Positions 33,334 through 41,790 of a stretch of 64,000 nt of DNA are shown here, piece by piece. The notes under the pieces were generated by a model. It was not told the origin of the DNA and ran no database searches. It saw nothing but the letters and a program-made list of their open reading frames with translations. The position numbers were made by a program, and so were the translations under genes. This DNA comes from Zoogloea sp. (GTDB taxonomy: Bacteria; Pseudomonadota; Gammaproteobacteria; Burkholderiales; Rhodocyclaceae), in NCBI RefSeq assembly GCF_028689785.1, contig NZ_JAQVCN010000021.1, positions 1 through 64,000 of the forward strand, read 5' to 3'. The stretch's first letter is position 1; each line of letters begins with the position of its first letter.

Positions 33334-33822
33334 ATGAAAGGCGATAAAAAGATCATTGGTATCCTCAACACCCTCCTCGCAGGTGAGCTGACCGCAGTGG
33401 ACCAGTACCTGATCCATGGCGAGATGTATTCGGACATGGGCTTTGGCCGTCTGGCCGAGAAAGCGCTGCATGAGTCCGAACATGAACGTGAACATGCCCG
33501 CGCCCTGATCCAGCGCATCCAGTTTCTGGAAGGTGTGGCCATCGTAGACAAGCGCAATCCGCTGCACGTGGGCGATACGGTGCCGGCCATGCTCCAGTCC
33601 GACCTGAACCTGGAATACCACGTGGTGGGTGAGCTGAAGAAGGCCATTGCCGCGTGTGAGAAGGCCGGTGATTACGTGAGTCGCGACATGCTGCTGGTCC
33701 AGCTCGAAGACACCGAAATGGATCACGCTTACTACTTGGAAAAACAGTTGCGCCTGATCGATGCGGTCGGCCTGCCCAACTTCCTCCAGAGCCAGATGGG
33801 CTCCGGGGCTGCTGCGGCTTGA
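33334..33822 (+). CDS. bfr: Bacterioferritin, ferroxidase-type subunit
   Basis: A 162-residue ferritin-like subunit beginning MKGDKKIIGILNTLLAGELT. The di-iron ferroxidase ligands are visible: Glu18, Glu51, His54, Glu94, and Glu128/His131, one place shifted from the E. coli numbering by an extra residue. Residue 52 is Arg, not the heme-ligand Met, so this subunit should not bind heme by itself. GGAG precedes the start at 9 bases. The second subunit follows 14 bases later with complementary residues, so the two probably form a mixed 24-mer that stores iron. Confidence 0.92.
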   Translation: MKGDKKIIGILNTLLAGELTAVDQYLIHGEMYSDMGFGRLAEKALHESEHEREHARALIQRIQFLEGVAIVDKRNPLHVGDTVPAMLQSDLNLEYHVVGELKKAIAACEKAGDYVSRDMLLVQLEDTEMDHAYYLEKQLRLIDAVGLPNFLQSQMGSGAAAA

Positions 33823-33836
33823 GGGAGGGATAGGGC

Positions 33837-34310
33837 ATGAAGGGCGACAAGAAAGTCATCGGCATCCTCAACAAGGTGCTGTTCAACGAGCTGACGGCGA
33901 TCAACCAGTACTTCCTGCACGCCAGGATGTTCCGCAACTGGGGTTTCGAGCGGCTCAACGACTACAACTACAAGCAGTCCATCCGCGTCATGAAGGAGGC
34001 GGACGAGATCATCGAGCGGGTGCTCTTTCTGGAAGGTCTGCCCAACCTGCAGAACCTCGGCAAGCTGATGATCGGCGAGAACGTGGGCGAGTGTCTGGGT
34101 TACGACCTCAAGTATGAGCGCGAAGTCCAGCACCCGTTGCTCAAGGAGGCTGTGGCTCTGGCCGAAGCCGAGGCCGATTTCGTCAGTCGCGACCTGCTCC
34201 AGGAACTGCTGGAGGCCTGCGAGGAAGCCATCGACTGGCTGGAAACCCAGTTGAGCCTGATCGATGTCGTGACCCTGCCGAACTACCTGCAATCGCAGAT
34301 CGACGACTGA
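33837..34310 (+). CDS. bfr: Bacterioferritin, heme-binding subunit
   Basis: A 157-residue bacterioferritin whose N-terminus ([16 protein letters not shown]) is close to E. coli Bfr. Met52, the axial heme ligand, is present. The ferroxidase site is broken: residue 51 is Val, 54 is Glu, and the positions of E. coli Glu127 and His130 are Cys and Ala. It therefore complements the upstream subunit, which has the reverse pattern. Paired Bfr subunits of this kind are known in other bacteria. Transcribed with the upstream gene; a GC-rich inverted repeat follows. Confidence 0.92.
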   Translation: MKGDKKVIGILNKVLFNELTAINQYFLHARMFRNWGFERLNDYNYKQSIRVMKEADEIIERVLFLEGLPNLQNLGKLMIGENVGECLGYDLKYEREVQHPLLKEAVALAEAEADFVSRDLLQELLEACEEAIDWLETQLSLIDVVTLPNYLQSQIDD

Positions 34311-34317
34311 CGCTCTA

Positions 34318-34374
34318 ACCGCCCAAGCCGCAGGGCGGCCCCGCCGACGCGGGGGCGCCGCGGCACGGGCGGCT
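34318..34374. terminator. GC-rich inverted repeat between convergent genes
   Basis: AACCGCCCAAGCCGC near the left edge can pair imperfectly with GCGGCACGGGCGGCTT at the right edge, and smaller GC hairpins lie inside. It separates the bacterioferritin genes from the convergent hybrid kinase. No T-tract, so termination is plausible but unproven. Confidence 0.4.
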
Positions 34375-36156
34375 TCAGTTCACCCACTGCTCCAGGAGGC
34401 TGTAGAGCTGGGGTACCGCCACCGGTTTGCGTAGCACAAGGTAGCCGTCCTGCTCGGCCTCCTGAAGCTCGGGTGAGGCGTGCTCGCCGCTGACCATCGC
34501 GCCGCTGGCGTCGGGGCAGCGCGCAAAAAGGGCCTTCAGCACGTCCACGCCGCTTTCACCGGAGCGCAGGCGTTGGTCGCACAGGATGGCCTGGGGCTGA
34601 AACCCCCTGTCGAGATGTGCAAACGCCTCCATCGCCGACGCGGCGCAGCGCACATCGATGCCCCAGGCCTGCATGAGGCTTTGCCAGGCCGACGAAACCT
34701 GAGGATCGTCATCGATGACCAGGCAGGTGCCGGACAGCTGCCGATAGACCTGGGGCGGCCTGCCGGCCTCGATCCGGGGCGGCGAGGCCTCGGCCGAAAC
34801 CGCCGGAAACTGTATCCAGAAGCGCGAACCTCGCCCCTCCACCGAATCGAAGCCGTGGGCGGCACCCATCAGCTCTGCGCAGCGCGCCACCACCGCCAGC
34901 CCGAGACCATGCCCGGCGCTGTCAATTCGCCAGGCGTGCTCGTTCCGGAAGAAGGGCGAGTAGATTCGCCCCCGGTCGGTGTTGGCCACGCCCACGCCGG
35001 TATCCCACACTTCCAGCCGCCAGTCGGGCCCGCGACGTCGGGCGCCCAGCAGCACCCCGCCCCGGGAGGTATAGCGCAGGGCGTTATGCACCAGGTTGAC
35101 CAGAGACTGGCGCAGCAGCACGGGGTCGGCCAGCGCAACGCGCCGGCGCCCGGAAAAATGGATGCGCAAGGCCAGCCCCCGGCTTCTGGCCTCTTCCCGG
35201 TAGAGGATTTCCACGTCGCGCAGGAGCGTGTCGATGTCCACCTGGACCCGACTGATGTGGACCCCGCCATTCTCGATGCGCGACAGATCGAGCAGGGAAT
35301 TGAACATCAGCGTCACCGAGCTGACACTGCGACGCAGGTCTTCCAGCGCCGAAAGCTGGGCGGCATCCCGGTTGCGGTGGATGATGGACTCGATCAGAAA
35401 GCCCATGGCATGCACCGGCTGGCGCAGATCGTGGCTGGCGGTGGTGAGAAACTGGCTCTTTGCCTGGAGCGCCGCTTCGGCCTCCTCCTTTGCAACGCGA
35501 TAGCGCTCGGCCAGCCGCTTGCTGCTCTCTTCCAGCTCGGCATAGCGGACGAAGAAATGGTGGGAGCTCGTGGCGTGGCGGAGGATCGCCACCACGTAGA
35601 AGAGCATCAGGAAGCCGGTTGGCACCCACATCGTCGGAAAGGTCCACGGGGCGAGGACGACGCAGCCGCCCCAGGCCGTGAGGAAGAAGCGCTTGAATGT
35701 GCCGAACTCGGGGGACTGGTGGGTGGCGTTTCCGGCAACGATGGACATCTGCGTCGACACGAGCAGGAAGGCGAACTCGATCGGCACCCGGCCGGCGGTG
35801 ATCAGGGACACGGTGCTGACCCCAAGGCCATGGACCAGCGCCGCCCGATGGGCGACCGGCCGCCAGCGCGTCAGCACCGCCTCGGCGGGGAGGGAGGCGC
35901 TGTCCCGTTCCAGTCTTGACTTGTTAGGGATCACCCACAGATTGCCCAGGCCGTAGGCCGCCAGCCACAGCAGCATGGCGTCGATGTCGAGGCCCAGGTG
36001 CACCATCCAGAGGATGAAGGGCACGCCTACGAAGGGCATCGCGCGAATGCCGAAGATCAGGCGCCGGAAAGCCATCTCCAGCAGGGGCAGGCGGGCCTCG
36101 GGCGACAGGACGGAGGCGGACTCATCCTTGTTGAGGCTGAAACCGCCGGGTATCAA
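34375..36156 (-). CDS. Hybrid sensor histidine kinase with C-terminal receiver
   Basis: A 593-residue protein. About residues 35-195 form four to six membrane helices without a known sensor name. A short coiled coil leads to His242 in LTTASHDLRQPVHAM, then an ATPase domain with NLVHNALRYTSRGG and GHGLGLAVV. A receiver at about 465-593 has VIDDDPQ, Asp in AILCDQRLRSG and Lys in LVLRKPVAV. The DLRQP form of the H box and the trailing receiver place it in a kinase group often paired with LuxR-type regulators. The start overlaps the stop of the frameshifted regulator by 4 bases. Confidence 0.88.
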   Translation of the reverse strand: MIPGGFSLNKDESASVLSPEARLPLLEMAFRRLIFGIRAMPFVGVPFILWMVHLGLDIDAMLLWLAAYGLGNLWVIPNKSRLERDSASLPAEAVLTRWRPVAHRAALVHGLGVSTVSLITAGRVPIEFAFLLVSTQMSIVAGNATHQSPEFGTFKRFFLTAWGGCVVLAPWTFPTMWVPTGFLMLFYVVAILRHATSSHHFFVRYAELEESSKRLAERYRVAKEEAEAALQAKSQFLTTASHDLRQPVHAMGFLIESIIHRNRDAAQLSALEDLRRSVSSVTLMFNSLLDLSRIENGGVHISRVQVDIDTLLRDVEILYREEARSRGLALRIHFSGRRRVALADPVLLRQSLVNLVHNALRYTSRGGVLLGARRRGPDWRLEVWDTGVGVANTDRGRIYSPFFRNEHAWRIDSAGHGLGLAVVARCAELMGAAHGFDSVEGRGSRFWIQFPAVSAEASPPRIEAGRPPQVYRQLSGTCLVIDDDPQVSSAWQSLMQAWGIDVRCAASAMEAFAHLDRGFQPQAILCDQRLRSGESGVDVLKALFARCPDASGAMVSGEHASPELQEAEQDGYLVLRKPVAVPQLYSLLEQWVN

Positions 36157-36829
36157 GACTCGATCCTCCGCCCACCCATGCGCGCGATGACTTCAAGCCG
36201 GCTGGACGCGCCTAGGCGGGCCAGGATGTTGGTGACGTGCTCCTTCACGGTCTGCTCGGAAATGTGCAGATCCCGGGCAATACGCTTGTTGGGCTGGCCG
36301 CGCAGCAACATGCCCAGGATCTGACCTTGCCGTTCGGTGAGCCCCAGCTCGTGGGGGCGCAGGGGCAGTTCGCGGCGCAGGGCCGTGCCATCCGCCGGGG
36401 GGCACTCGGCAAACCAGCGCTGGCCCGCCCGCAGCGTCGCCACCGCGTGGGCAAACGTCTCGGGGCTTGCCTGCTTGTGCAGGTAGCCATCCGCGCCGGC
36501 CGACCGGGAGAGGTCCGCCAGTTTCGGGTCGTCGTCGCCGCTGACCACCAGCAGTCGGCTGTGCGGGCAACGCTGCCTCAGGGCCACGAGCAGATCGGGG
36601 CCATGCCATCGGGGAGCCAGAAATCGATCACCGCCAGCTCGGGTGGGCCGTCCAGGTCGATGCGCAGCAGGCACTCGGCGGTGCTGCGGGCAATGTGTAC
36701 CCGAGGGAGCCCGCAAGCCATGGTCATGTATCCGGCAAATCCGCTGGCGACCAGCGGGTGATCGTCCACCACCAGCGCGTAGGGGCCGGCAGTGGGGGCT
36801 GGGGCGGGATCGGAGGCGCCATCTTGCAT
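36153..36829 (-). pseudogene. LuxR/NarL-type response regulator, frameshifted
   Basis: The receiver start (MQDGASDPAP, YALVVDDHPLVASGF, AVIDFWLPDG with the phospho-acceptor Asp) reads from 36829 and stops at 36578 after the frame is lost. The remainder resumes in another frame as GPDLLVALRQRC, then SRLLVVSGDDD and a complete LuxR helix-turn-helix (LTERQGQILGMLLRGQPNKR, ISEQTVKEHVTNILARLG) to the stop at 36153. One missing base near 36595-36610, where a GGGG run lies, explains the break. Joined, it would be about 225 residues. It precedes and overlaps the hybrid kinase. Real mutation or sequencing error cannot be told apart here. Confidence 0.85.
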
Positions 36830-36975
36830 AAGGCGCAAGCCTATCAGGCTATGCAGCGGTGCCAAACCCTACCGAGGTTGGGTAGGCGGCGTATGCGCCC
36901 CGGCGGGAAGATCCGGGCCTTGAGCCATCTGGCGCCCCGGCTGCCCAGGTGGAAACGTCCAGCAAGGAACCCGCC

Positions 36976-37356
36976 ATGTCCGCCACGTCCCGTCCCATCC
37001 GGTTTGCCGCTCTTGCCCTGGGGGCCCTGCTTGCGGGTTGCGCCGCGCAGATCGTCAAGGAAGACCATCTGAAGCAGAAAACGGCCTTTGCCCTTGGTCT
37101 GGAGCAGAACGCCTTCACCGTTTCCGACCGGGTCGATGATGGCCTCCAGACGCGCTACAGCGTGCGCACCGATGATGGCCGCCGTTTCAATTGCTACGTG
37201 GAGGGGGCTTTCGGCTTCGCCACCGGCCGCGTCGTCAGCGACGCCATCTGCAGCCAGTTGGGTGGCGGCGGCAAGCCCGCGTCCCGCCCCAAGAGCGGCG
37301 CCCCCGCTTCCGGCAGCGGCTGCAACGAGTTGCTGCGGGCCGCCGGGCGCTGTTGA
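36976..37356 (+). CDS. Small lipoprotein of unknown function
   Basis: A 126-residue protein with a lipoprotein signal (ALALGALLAGC, Cys at about 22), then a soluble domain containing RYSVRTDDGRRFNCYVEGAF and a Gly/Pro/Ser-rich tail ending in Cys. AAGGA precedes ATG 36976 at 7 bases. The name is not recognised. It could sit in the inner leaflet of the outer membrane. It is divergent from the LuxR-type regulator across about 146 bases. Confidence 0.65.
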   Translation: MSATSRPIRFAALALGALLAGCAAQIVKEDHLKQKTAFALGLEQNAFTVSDRVDDGLQTRYSVRTDDGRRFNCYVEGAFGFATGRVVSDAICSQLGGGGKPASRPKSGAPASGSGCNELLRAAGRC

Positions 37357-37394
37357 TCGGCCTGTCGTTCCCGTCGCCCTCAACCGAGTCACCC

Positions 37395-37748
37395 ATGAAG
37401 CGCCTGGCAGCGCCCTGGTTTCTGGCCCTTGCCGTCCTGGCGGGCACGCCGGTGTTCATCAGCCCTATCCTCGACAAGCAGAAGGAAGCGCCCGTGTGGA
37501 GCGCCAGGCCGGATGGCCATGGGGGCCGGTCCGGATGGGCGGGGGGCGGGTCGGTGTCGAGCGGGGAGGGCGAGGGCCGCGACGCCCGATTGTTCGACGG
37601 TCGCGACTGGGGAGGGGGGCTTCGCATTGATCAAGCACCGCTGCGCTACTGGCAGCAGCTGCTTCAAGTCCTGTGCGGCCCATCCGGGTGTTCCGCCCGT
37701 CAGCATCGGGCTGCGCTGCCAGCGCGTCCCTGTTTGCAGCGGTCTTGA
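37395..37748 (+). CDS. Possible small secreted protein, uncertain
   Basis: An open frame of 117 codons beginning MKRLAAPWFLALAVLAGTPV, a signal-peptide-like start, followed by a Gly/Ser/Arg-rich middle and a Cys-containing end. It fills an otherwise empty 412-base gap between the lipoprotein and feoA. Codon choice in the second half is poor and there is no family match, so only the N-terminal part is credible; a frameshifted or spurious gene is equally possible. Confidence 0.3.
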   Translation: MKRLAAPWFLALAVLAGTPVFISPILDKQKEAPVWSARPDGHGGRSGWAGGGSVSSGEGEGRDARLFDGRDWGGGLRIDQAPLRYWQQLLQVLCGPSGCSARQHRAALPARPCLQRS

Positions 37749-37769
37749 CCCAATGGTGCCGCGGGTGTT

Positions 37770-38027
37770 TCAGCGCCGCACCCAGACGTGGCGGGCGACG
37801 CTGTGCTCCAGTGCCAGTTCCACTTCCTCCGCCAGGATCACCGTCATCGGCCGTTGTTGCAGCACCGTGAGCGGGCGGTTTTCGGCGAGTCCGTAGGCCG
37901 TGAGCTGTTCCCGCTGATGTGGGTCGATCTCATCCCCCAGGGAGGCCAGGCGGACTTCACTGCCGGGGGAGATGAAGGCCAGTGGTACCAGGGCCTGGTG
38001 GTCGGAGGTGGGGGTATCGTTGCTCAT
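37770..38027 (-). CDS. feoA: Ferrous iron transport protein A
   Basis: An 85-residue SH3-like FeoA protein: SPGSEVRLASLGDEIDPHQREQLTAYGLAENRPLTVLQQRPMTV carries the typical pattern, ending in ALEHSVARHVWV. A 15-residue N-terminal extension precedes the domain. It starts 4 bases after the feoB stop, so here feoA is second, the reverse of the common feoA-feoB order. It supports FeoB at the cytoplasmic face. Confidence 0.88.
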   Translation of the reverse strand: MSNDTPTSDHQALVPLAFISPGSEVRLASLGDEIDPHQREQLTAYGLAENRPLTVLQQRPMTVILAEEVELALEHSVARHVWVRR

Positions 38028-38031
38028 GGAT

Positions 38032-39978
38032 TCACCATAGGGCGCGCAGTGCGATATTGAACAGACCGCCCACCAGGAAGGCAAAGGGGACGATGAGGGC
38101 CACCATGGTGGCCGCCGTCTTCAGGCCCTGTTCCTTCACCATCATCATCAGGCTGGCAAAGCAGGGGATGAACAGGGTGATGGTGATCATGCCGACCACG
38201 GCCTGGATCGGGCTCAGGCTGGCGCTCATGGCGAACAGGCCGGTGGCGCCGAAGTCGCGGCGCAGGAAGCCCATCACGAAGGCCGCGCTGGCCTCCGGCG
38301 GCAGGCCCAGCCAGCCCGAGACCAGGGGTTCGCCGGCACGGATGATGGCCGGGAGTACGCCAAGCTTGTCCAGGCTGAACATCAGGAAGGTGCCCACCAG
38401 GAACAGGGGGATCACCTCCACCAGATACCATTTGAGGCGTCCGGCGGTCTTCTTCAGCACGTTGCCGAAGATGGGCAGACGCATGGGCGGCATTTCGGTG
38501 ACCAGCGGAATGCGCCGGCCCGGGATCAGCCGCGAGGCCAGGAAGCCCGTGAGCATCAGAACGCCAACCATGGCCAGGGCCCAGATCAGCACGGCCTTGA
38601 AGGACAGGCTGCCAAGCATGCCCAGCACCACCCCCAGCTGTGCCGAGCAAGGGATGGCCAGGGCCAGCAGGAAGGTGGTGATCAGGCGCTCCCGCGGGCT
38701 GTGCAGGATGCGCGTGGTGAGGGTGGCCATGGTCACGCAGCCCAGGCCCAGCACCATGGGCAGCACTGCCCGGCCGTTGAGGCCGATGGCGGCGAACAGG
38801 CGGTTGGCGATGACCGACAGGCGCGGCAGGTAGCCCGAATCCTCCAGCACGCCGAAGGCCAGGAAGAAGGTGGTGACGATGGGCAGGATCAGCGCCAGGG
38901 CGTAGGTCATGCCCATGGTCCACAGGCCGTACTGGCCCACCAGCAATTCGGATACCCAGCTGGCCGGGGCGATGGCCTCGATGAACTGGGTCACCGCCGG
39001 GTTGAGCACGCCTTCGAAGAGGTCTTCCTCCAGCAGGCCCACCAGGGTGGTGGCACCAAAAACACCAACAAACTCGTAAATCAGGTAAAGCACGGCCAGC
39101 AGGATGGGCAGGCCCCACACCGGGTGCACTACCGCCTGGCCGACCCGCTGGCTGAGCAGCGGGCTGCTCTTCACACTGCGGCTGACCACGCTGGTGGCCA
39201 GCACGTCGGCGGCTTCGGTGCGCTCCCGGGCCAGCAGCGTGGGCAGGTCGCCCTCCACCCGGTTGCGGGCAGCCTGGCGCAGGGCCACGAGGTGGGCGAA
39301 GTTCTGCCCGGCCTTGTCTCGCATCCAGGCGGCCACTTCGTCGTCACCGCCGAGAAACAGGATCGCCAGGCCACGGGCGGCGAGCACCGGGTGGGGGCAG
39401 TGCTCGGTGATGGCCGCGGCGACCTGTTCGATGTCCACGTCGATGGCCTTGTCGTACTGCAGAAAGCGCCGCGGCGCCCGGGCGTCGGCCAGGTGCCGGG
39501 TGAGGGCGCCGACGCCCTTGCCGTCGGTGGCCACGGTGGCCTCGACGGGCACGCCGAGCTCTTCTGACAGGGCCTTCAAATCGATGGTGACGCCGCGGGC
39601 GGCGGCCTCGTCGTGCATGTTGAGAGCCAGCACCAGGGGCACATTCAGCTCAGCCAGCAGAGCCGTCAGGGTGAGGGTGCGGCGCAGGTTCTTGGCGTCG
39701 CCCACCTGCAGCAGGGCCCGGGTCGGTTCGTTGAGCAGGGCCCGCACGGTGGTGCGCTCGTCATCGCTGCGGGAAGGCAGGGACAGCACCCCCGGGGTAT
39801 CAAGGAGGGCCGCGTCCCGGTCGAAGCGGGCGCTGGCCCGGGTGACCTCGACAGTGGTGCCCGGATAGTTGGAGACGTTGACGTAGGCGCCGGTCAGGCG
39901 GTGGAAGAGGACTGACTTGCCGACGTTGGGGTGGCCGACCAGCAGGTAGGTGCCGGGGATGCTGAGGGTTCCGCTCAT
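38032..39978 (-). CDS. feoB: Ferrous iron transporter B
   Basis: A 648-residue GTP-gated Fe(II) transporter. The G domain has GHPNVGKS (about 15-22), DTPGVLSL (G3) and NMHD (G4). Two Gate domains follow, with MGMTYALALILPIVTTFFLAFGVLEDSGYLPRL and VLPMVLGLGCVTMATL, and a VGGLFN segment near the end. It is shorter than the E. coli protein (773), mainly in the cytosolic linker and C-terminus. A Fur-like palindrome lies 62 bases upstream. Confidence 0.95.
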   Translation of the reverse strand: MSGTLSIPGTYLLVGHPNVGKSVLFHRLTGAYVNVSNYPGTTVEVTRASARFDRDAALLDTPGVLSLPSRSDDERTTVRALLNEPTRALLQVGDAKNLRRTLTLTALLAELNVPLVLALNMHDEAAARGVTIDLKALSEELGVPVEATVATDGKGVGALTRHLADARAPRRFLQYDKAIDVDIEQVAAAITEHCPHPVLAARGLAILFLGGDDEVAAWMRDKAGQNFAHLVALRQAARNRVEGDLPTLLARERTEAADVLATSVVSRSVKSSPLLSQRVGQAVVHPVWGLPILLAVLYLIYEFVGVFGATTLVGLLEEDLFEGVLNPAVTQFIEAIAPASWVSELLVGQYGLWTMGMTYALALILPIVTTFFLAFGVLEDSGYLPRLSVIANRLFAAIGLNGRAVLPMVLGLGCVTMATLTTRILHSPRERLITTFLLALAIPCSAQLGVVLGMLGSLSFKAVLIWALAMVGVLMLTGFLASRLIPGRRIPLVTEMPPMRLPIFGNVLKKTAGRLKWYLVEVIPLFLVGTFLMFSLDKLGVLPAIIRAGEPLVSGWLGLPPEASAAFVMGFLRRDFGATGLFAMSASLSPIQAVVGMITITLFIPCFASLMMMVKEQGLKTAATMVALIVPFAFLVGGLFNIALRALW

Positions 39979-40040
39979 GCTCTGCAGGGAAGGGGCGAGA
40001 TCGTGGCTCGGGAGACAGGATCATACCTTACTTTGAAAAC

Positions 40041-40053
40041 GCAAATCATTCGC
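40041..40053. promoter_or_regulatory. Fur-like palindrome upstream of feoB
   Basis: GCAAAT-C-ATTCGC is a 6-1-6 inverted repeat with one mismatch, similar to Fur boxes of beta- and gammaproteobacteria. It lies 62 bases upstream of the feoB start. Confidence 0.5.
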
Positions 40054-40131
40054 GTTATTGCGCGATGGCAAGATGATGGGCAGCACGGCCCTGCTGCAGC
40101 GCGTGGGTTTGACGCCCCTCGTGGAAGCAAA

Positions 40132-40150
40132 GATAATGAGAACCATTATC
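40132..40150. promoter_or_regulatory. Fur box upstream of fecI-like sigma gene
   Basis: GATAATGAGAACCATTATC matches the 19-base Fur consensus GATAATGATAATCATTATC at 17 of 19 positions. It is 60 bases upstream of the sigma-factor start and so predicts repression of the whole receptor/export cluster by iron. Confidence 0.9.
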
Positions 40151-40210
40151 AAATCAAGCCAGCCATGCCCGCCTGCGGCTAGCCAGCGAGCCCGTTGCCT
40201 GGAGGCTCCC

Positions 40211-40726
40211 GTGAGCACCGTTACACAAACCGAAGTCGTCACCGAGCTCTACCGCGCGCACCATGGCTGGCTGAATGGCTGGTTGCGCCGCCGTCTGGGC
40301 AATGCCAGTGATGCGGCCGATCTGGCCCAGGATGCCTTCCTGCGGGTGATCCGTGCGCGTAACGCCGATCTTGTCGTCGAGCCGCGCCATTACCTTGCCA
40401 CCATTGCCAAGGGGCTGGTTGTCGATCTGTTCCGGCGGCGCAGTCTGGAGAGCCAGTATCTTGAGCTGTTGGCGCAGCAGCCGGAGCAGGAGTGGCCGTC
40501 TCCCGAGACCCGGGCGCTGGTCGTCGAGGCCTTGATGGAAATTGACCGGATGCTCGACGGGCTGGGCCCCCGGGTCAAGCAGGCCTTCCTGCTGGCCCAG
40601 TGCGATGGCTTGACCTATCCGGAGATCGCTGCCCGGCTTGAGATATCCCTGCGCACGGTGAACAACTACATGGCCCGTGCCATGGAGCATTGTTGTCTCT
40701 ACCAGCTGCAGCAGGCGGGCGAATGA
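40211..40726 (+). CDS. FecI-type ECF sigma factor
   Basis: A 171-residue ECF sigma factor. Region 2 (about 10-75) has YRAHHGWLNGWLRRRLG and DAADLAQDAFLRV. Region 4 (about 115-165) has LGPRVKQAFLLAQCDGLTYPEIAARL. The GTG at 40211 is chosen because GGAGG sits 5 bases before it; upstream in-frame ATGs fall within the Fur box. The stop overlaps the FecR start (ATGA). It should direct transcription of the TonB receptor cluster when the siderophore signal arrives. Confidence 0.88.
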   Translation: MSTVTQTEVVTELYRAHHGWLNGWLRRRLGNASDAADLAQDAFLRVIRARNADLVVEPRHYLATIAKGLVVDLFRRRSLESQYLELLAQQPEQEWPSPETRALVVEALMEIDRMLDGLGPRVKQAFLLAQCDGLTYPEIAARLEISLRTVNNYMARAMEHCCLYQLQQAGE

Positions 40727-41709
40727 CGTCCCTGGCCCCGATCCTGGCCCGCGATGACCGGGAGGCCATTCGCGCCGCAGCCGAATGGTATGCGCGCCTG
40801 GGCTCCGGTGCCGCCGGGGATGGTGCGACCGAGGCCTGGCAGGCTTGGCTGGCGGCGTCTGAGCTGCATCGACGGGCCTGGATGCAGGTGGAACAGGTTT
40901 GTGGGCAGTTCAGCCGTGTTCCTGGCCCCCTTGCCGGGCAGGCCCTGCGTGGTGGTGGTGGAAGCCATCGGCGTGCCGTGCTGTGCAGTCTGCTCCTTGC
41001 CGGGATCGCGGCGCCCCTGGCCTGGCAGCTGGGGCACAGCATGCCATGGCGGGTCTGGCAGGCCTCCCGCCAGACCCGGGTCGGCGAGCGCCGTCCCTTT
41101 ACCCTGGACGACGGCAGCCTGCTGGTGATGGATACCGACAGCGCCCTCGACGTCGTCTTCGATGCCAGTCAGCGTCTGATTCATCTCCATCGGGGGCGTG
41201 TCCTGATTGCCACCGCCCGGGATGCCGGTGCGGCGGCAGGCGAGGTGGGGCGTCCATTCCGGGTCCGTACCGGGCATGGGCTGGTGGAAGCTCTGGGCAC
41301 CCGCTTTACGGTACGCACCCAGGCCGATCTCAGCCAGGTGGCCGTAATCGAGGACAGGGTGCGGGTCATGCAGAACGGGGGCGCGGGTGAGGGCATCCTT
41401 GTAGGTGCCGGTCAGCAGCTGGATTTCGGCTTGTCCGCCAGCGCCGTCCCCGAGCTTTCGGGGCCGGCCACGGCCGCGTGGGTGACCGGCAGCCTGGTTG
41501 CCGTCGACATGCCCCTCGGCGAGTGGGTGGCCGAACTCGGGCGCTACCGCCGAGGCGTCCTGCGCTGCGACCCGGCTGTTGCCGGCTTGCGGGTCTCGGG
41601 CGCCTTCCCCCTCGACGACACGGATCGTGCACTGCAGTTGCTGGCAGACACCTTTCCTGTCCGCCACGTCTGGCGCACCCGCTACTGGGTGTCCATCGAA
41701 GCCGCCTGA
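40723..41709 (+). CDS. FecR-type anti-sigma regulator
   Basis: A 328-residue protein. The N-terminal cytoplasmic part (about 1-90) has the anti-sigma pattern EAWQAWLAASELHRRAWMQV. One membrane helix follows at about 90-105, then the periplasmic FecR domain with GERRPFTLDDGSLLVMDTDS and GRVLIATARDAG. The C-terminal STN-like part ends LLADTFPVRHVWRTRYWVSI. It senses the receptor's signalling domain and controls the adjacent sigma factor. Confidence 0.9.
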   Translation: MTSLAPILARDDREAIRAAAEWYARLGSGAAGDGATEAWQAWLAASELHRRAWMQVEQVCGQFSRVPGPLAGQALRGGGGSHRRAVLCSLLLAGIAAPLAWQLGHSMPWRVWQASRQTRVGERRPFTLDDGSLLVMDTDSALDVVFDASQRLIHLHRGRVLIATARDAGAAAGEVGRPFRVRTGHGLVEALGTRFTVRTQADLSQVAVIEDRVRVMQNGGAGEGILVGAGQQLDFGLSASAVPELSGPATAAWVTGSLVAVDMPLGEWVAELGRYRRGVLRCDPAVAGLRVSGAFPLDDTDRALQLLADTFPVRHVWRTRYWVSIEAA

Positions 41710-41790
41710 TTTTTTTCACCGGCAGGTGCACTGTTGCGGGGTCTGCTTCGGCCCCCGGGTAGAACCACCCCATCTACTCGAGTGAAATCC

